DNA of 13,888 bases, from positions 1 through 13,888 of the forward strand of contig JBFWKS010000086.1 of the NCBI GenBank assembly GCA_050252545.1, read 5' to 3'. Positions 13,338-13,888 of the stretch are shown one piece after another. The notes beneath the pieces are model-generated. The model worked only from the letters and a program-made list of their open reading frames with translations. It did not search any database and was not told the origin of the DNA. A program made the position numbers and the translations under genes. The DNA comes from Patulibacter sp050252545 (GTDB lineage Bacteria; Actinomycetota; Thermoleophilia; Solirubrobacterales; Solirubrobacteraceae). Positions within the stretch are counted from its first letter, which is position 1; each line of letters opens with the position of its first letter.

Positions 13338-13888
13338 CTACGCGGTCGATCCGTGACGGCCACCGGTCGCTGCGGGCCGCTGAGCGGCCCGCAGGGCCTC
13401 ACGGCTCTCGAGCCCCAATGTCCGCATCCCCGCCCGGACGTGGGCGGCGACCGTCGCCTCGCTGACGAGGAGCTGCCCGGCGATCTCGTCGTCGGTGCGT
13501 CCGCTCGCGGCGAGCTCGATCACCGCACGCCTGCGCGGCCGCAGCCCCGCCGCCCCCGGAACCGTCGGCCGCCGCGGTCGCGCGCCGGCGCCGCGCAGGA
13601 GTCGCAGCGATCTGTCGACGAGGACCGTCGCCCCCGCATCGTGGGCCGCGTCGAGGCCGCGGTGAAGCACGGTCCGGCTCGCCGCGAGGGCGCCGTCCGC
13701 CTGCAGCGCGGCGCCCAGGTCGACGAGCGCCTGGGCGTGCTCGAGTCGGTCAGGCGCCCCCTCGAGCAGATCGACGGCGTCCTGCAGGTCGGCGCGGCCG
13801 GCCGGCCCACCCCGGATCCGCCCGCGGGCGCGCAGCACGGCGCCGTGGGCGCGCGGCGCGCCCAACGCCCGGGCCCCCTCCAGCGCCG
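13338..13888 (-). CDS. C-terminal part of a second LAL-type LuxR regulator, cut off by the window edge
   Basis: The frame is open to the right edge; the visible 182 residues are the end of a larger protein. They align with the end of the LAL regulator at 9254-12223: GAPRAHGAVLRARGRIRGGP against GAPRAIGVALRVRGELRDGP, RLEHAQALVDLG against RLEHARALVELG, and GAGARPRRPTV against ATGARPRRPMA. The helix-turn-helix reads GLRPRRRAVIELAASGRTDD, then EIAGQLLVSEATVAAHVRAG and MRTLGLESREAL. The usual LTPxE opening is replaced by LRPRR, losing the conserved Glu. A TTG at 13865 could be mistaken for a start, but homology continues past it. Stop TGA at 13340-13338 (the last residues are GRHGSTA). The two regulators are paralogs and bracket the lipoprotein gene. 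Confidence 0.82.
   Translation of the reverse strand, partial: ALEGARALGAPRAHGAVLRARGRIRGGPAGRADLQDAVDLLEGAPDRLEHAQALVDLGAALQADGALAASRTVLHRGLDAAHDAGATVLVDRSLRLLRGAGARPRRPTVPGAAGLRPRRRAVIELAASGRTDDEIAGQLLVSEATVAAHVRAGMRTLGLESREALRAAQRPAATGGRHGSTA

Overview
The window is very GC-rich, densely coded DNA, and nearly every codon ends in G or C. It contains a secreted collagen-like protein whose N-terminus carries the run LSPTTAIALAALFVALGG followed by ten-residue repeats. From memory, that signature is typical of Thermoleophilia (Solirubrobacterales such as Patulibacter or Conexibacter). The large MalT-type LuxR regulators and the LivF/LivG/acyl-CoA ligase cluster fit a high-GC actinobacterium. 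The genus cannot be fixed from sequence reading alone. No rRNA, tRNA, CRISPR array, transposase or phage gene was seen.

Layout. (1) 1-3429, minus strand: a tight operon livF > livG > long-chain acyl-CoA ligase. Both junctions can be read as 4-base GTGA stop/start overlaps. The ligase runs off the left edge, and the permease and binding-protein genes expected for a branched-chain-amino-acid-type ABC importer are not in view. (2) 3694-5055, plus strand: a two-domain chromate-type (CHR) anion transporter, divergent from the operon. (3) 5138-9235: a region of divergent genes and decayed copies. It holds an intact GlxA-type AraC regulator (minus), an intact small alpha/beta hydrolase (plus), a secreted protein of unknown function (plus) and an intact collagen-like secreted protein (plus). 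Between them lie a broken N-terminus of a second collagen-like gene, a leftover 3' end of a second hydrolase, and a frameshifted, internally deleted second GlxA-type regulator. (4) 9254-13888, minus strand: a complete 989-residue LuxR-family regulator with an ATPase domain (LAL/MalT type), preceded by a lipoprotein gene and then by the C-terminal part of a second, paralogous LAL regulator that runs off the right edge.

How the genes may work together. The left operon looks like an importer for a branched or acyl/aromatic carboxylate coupled to its CoA activation (inference from gene linkage). In the middle, a regulator, a hydrolase and a collagen-like surface protein seem to have existed as a repeated module; each partner now survives in one good copy and one broken copy. 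On the right, two paralogous ATP-driven transcription regulators flank a lipoprotein, which may be a product or sensor of the same regulon (inference).

The main stretch without an intact gene, 8033-8560, is occupied by the hydrolase remnant, a direct repeat, the GlxA remnant and the leader of the collagen-like gene. I found no convincing new defence, mobile or biosynthetic system. The most unusual content is the set of decayed module copies and the recurring TANNNT hexamers just upstream of genes without a ribosome binding site.
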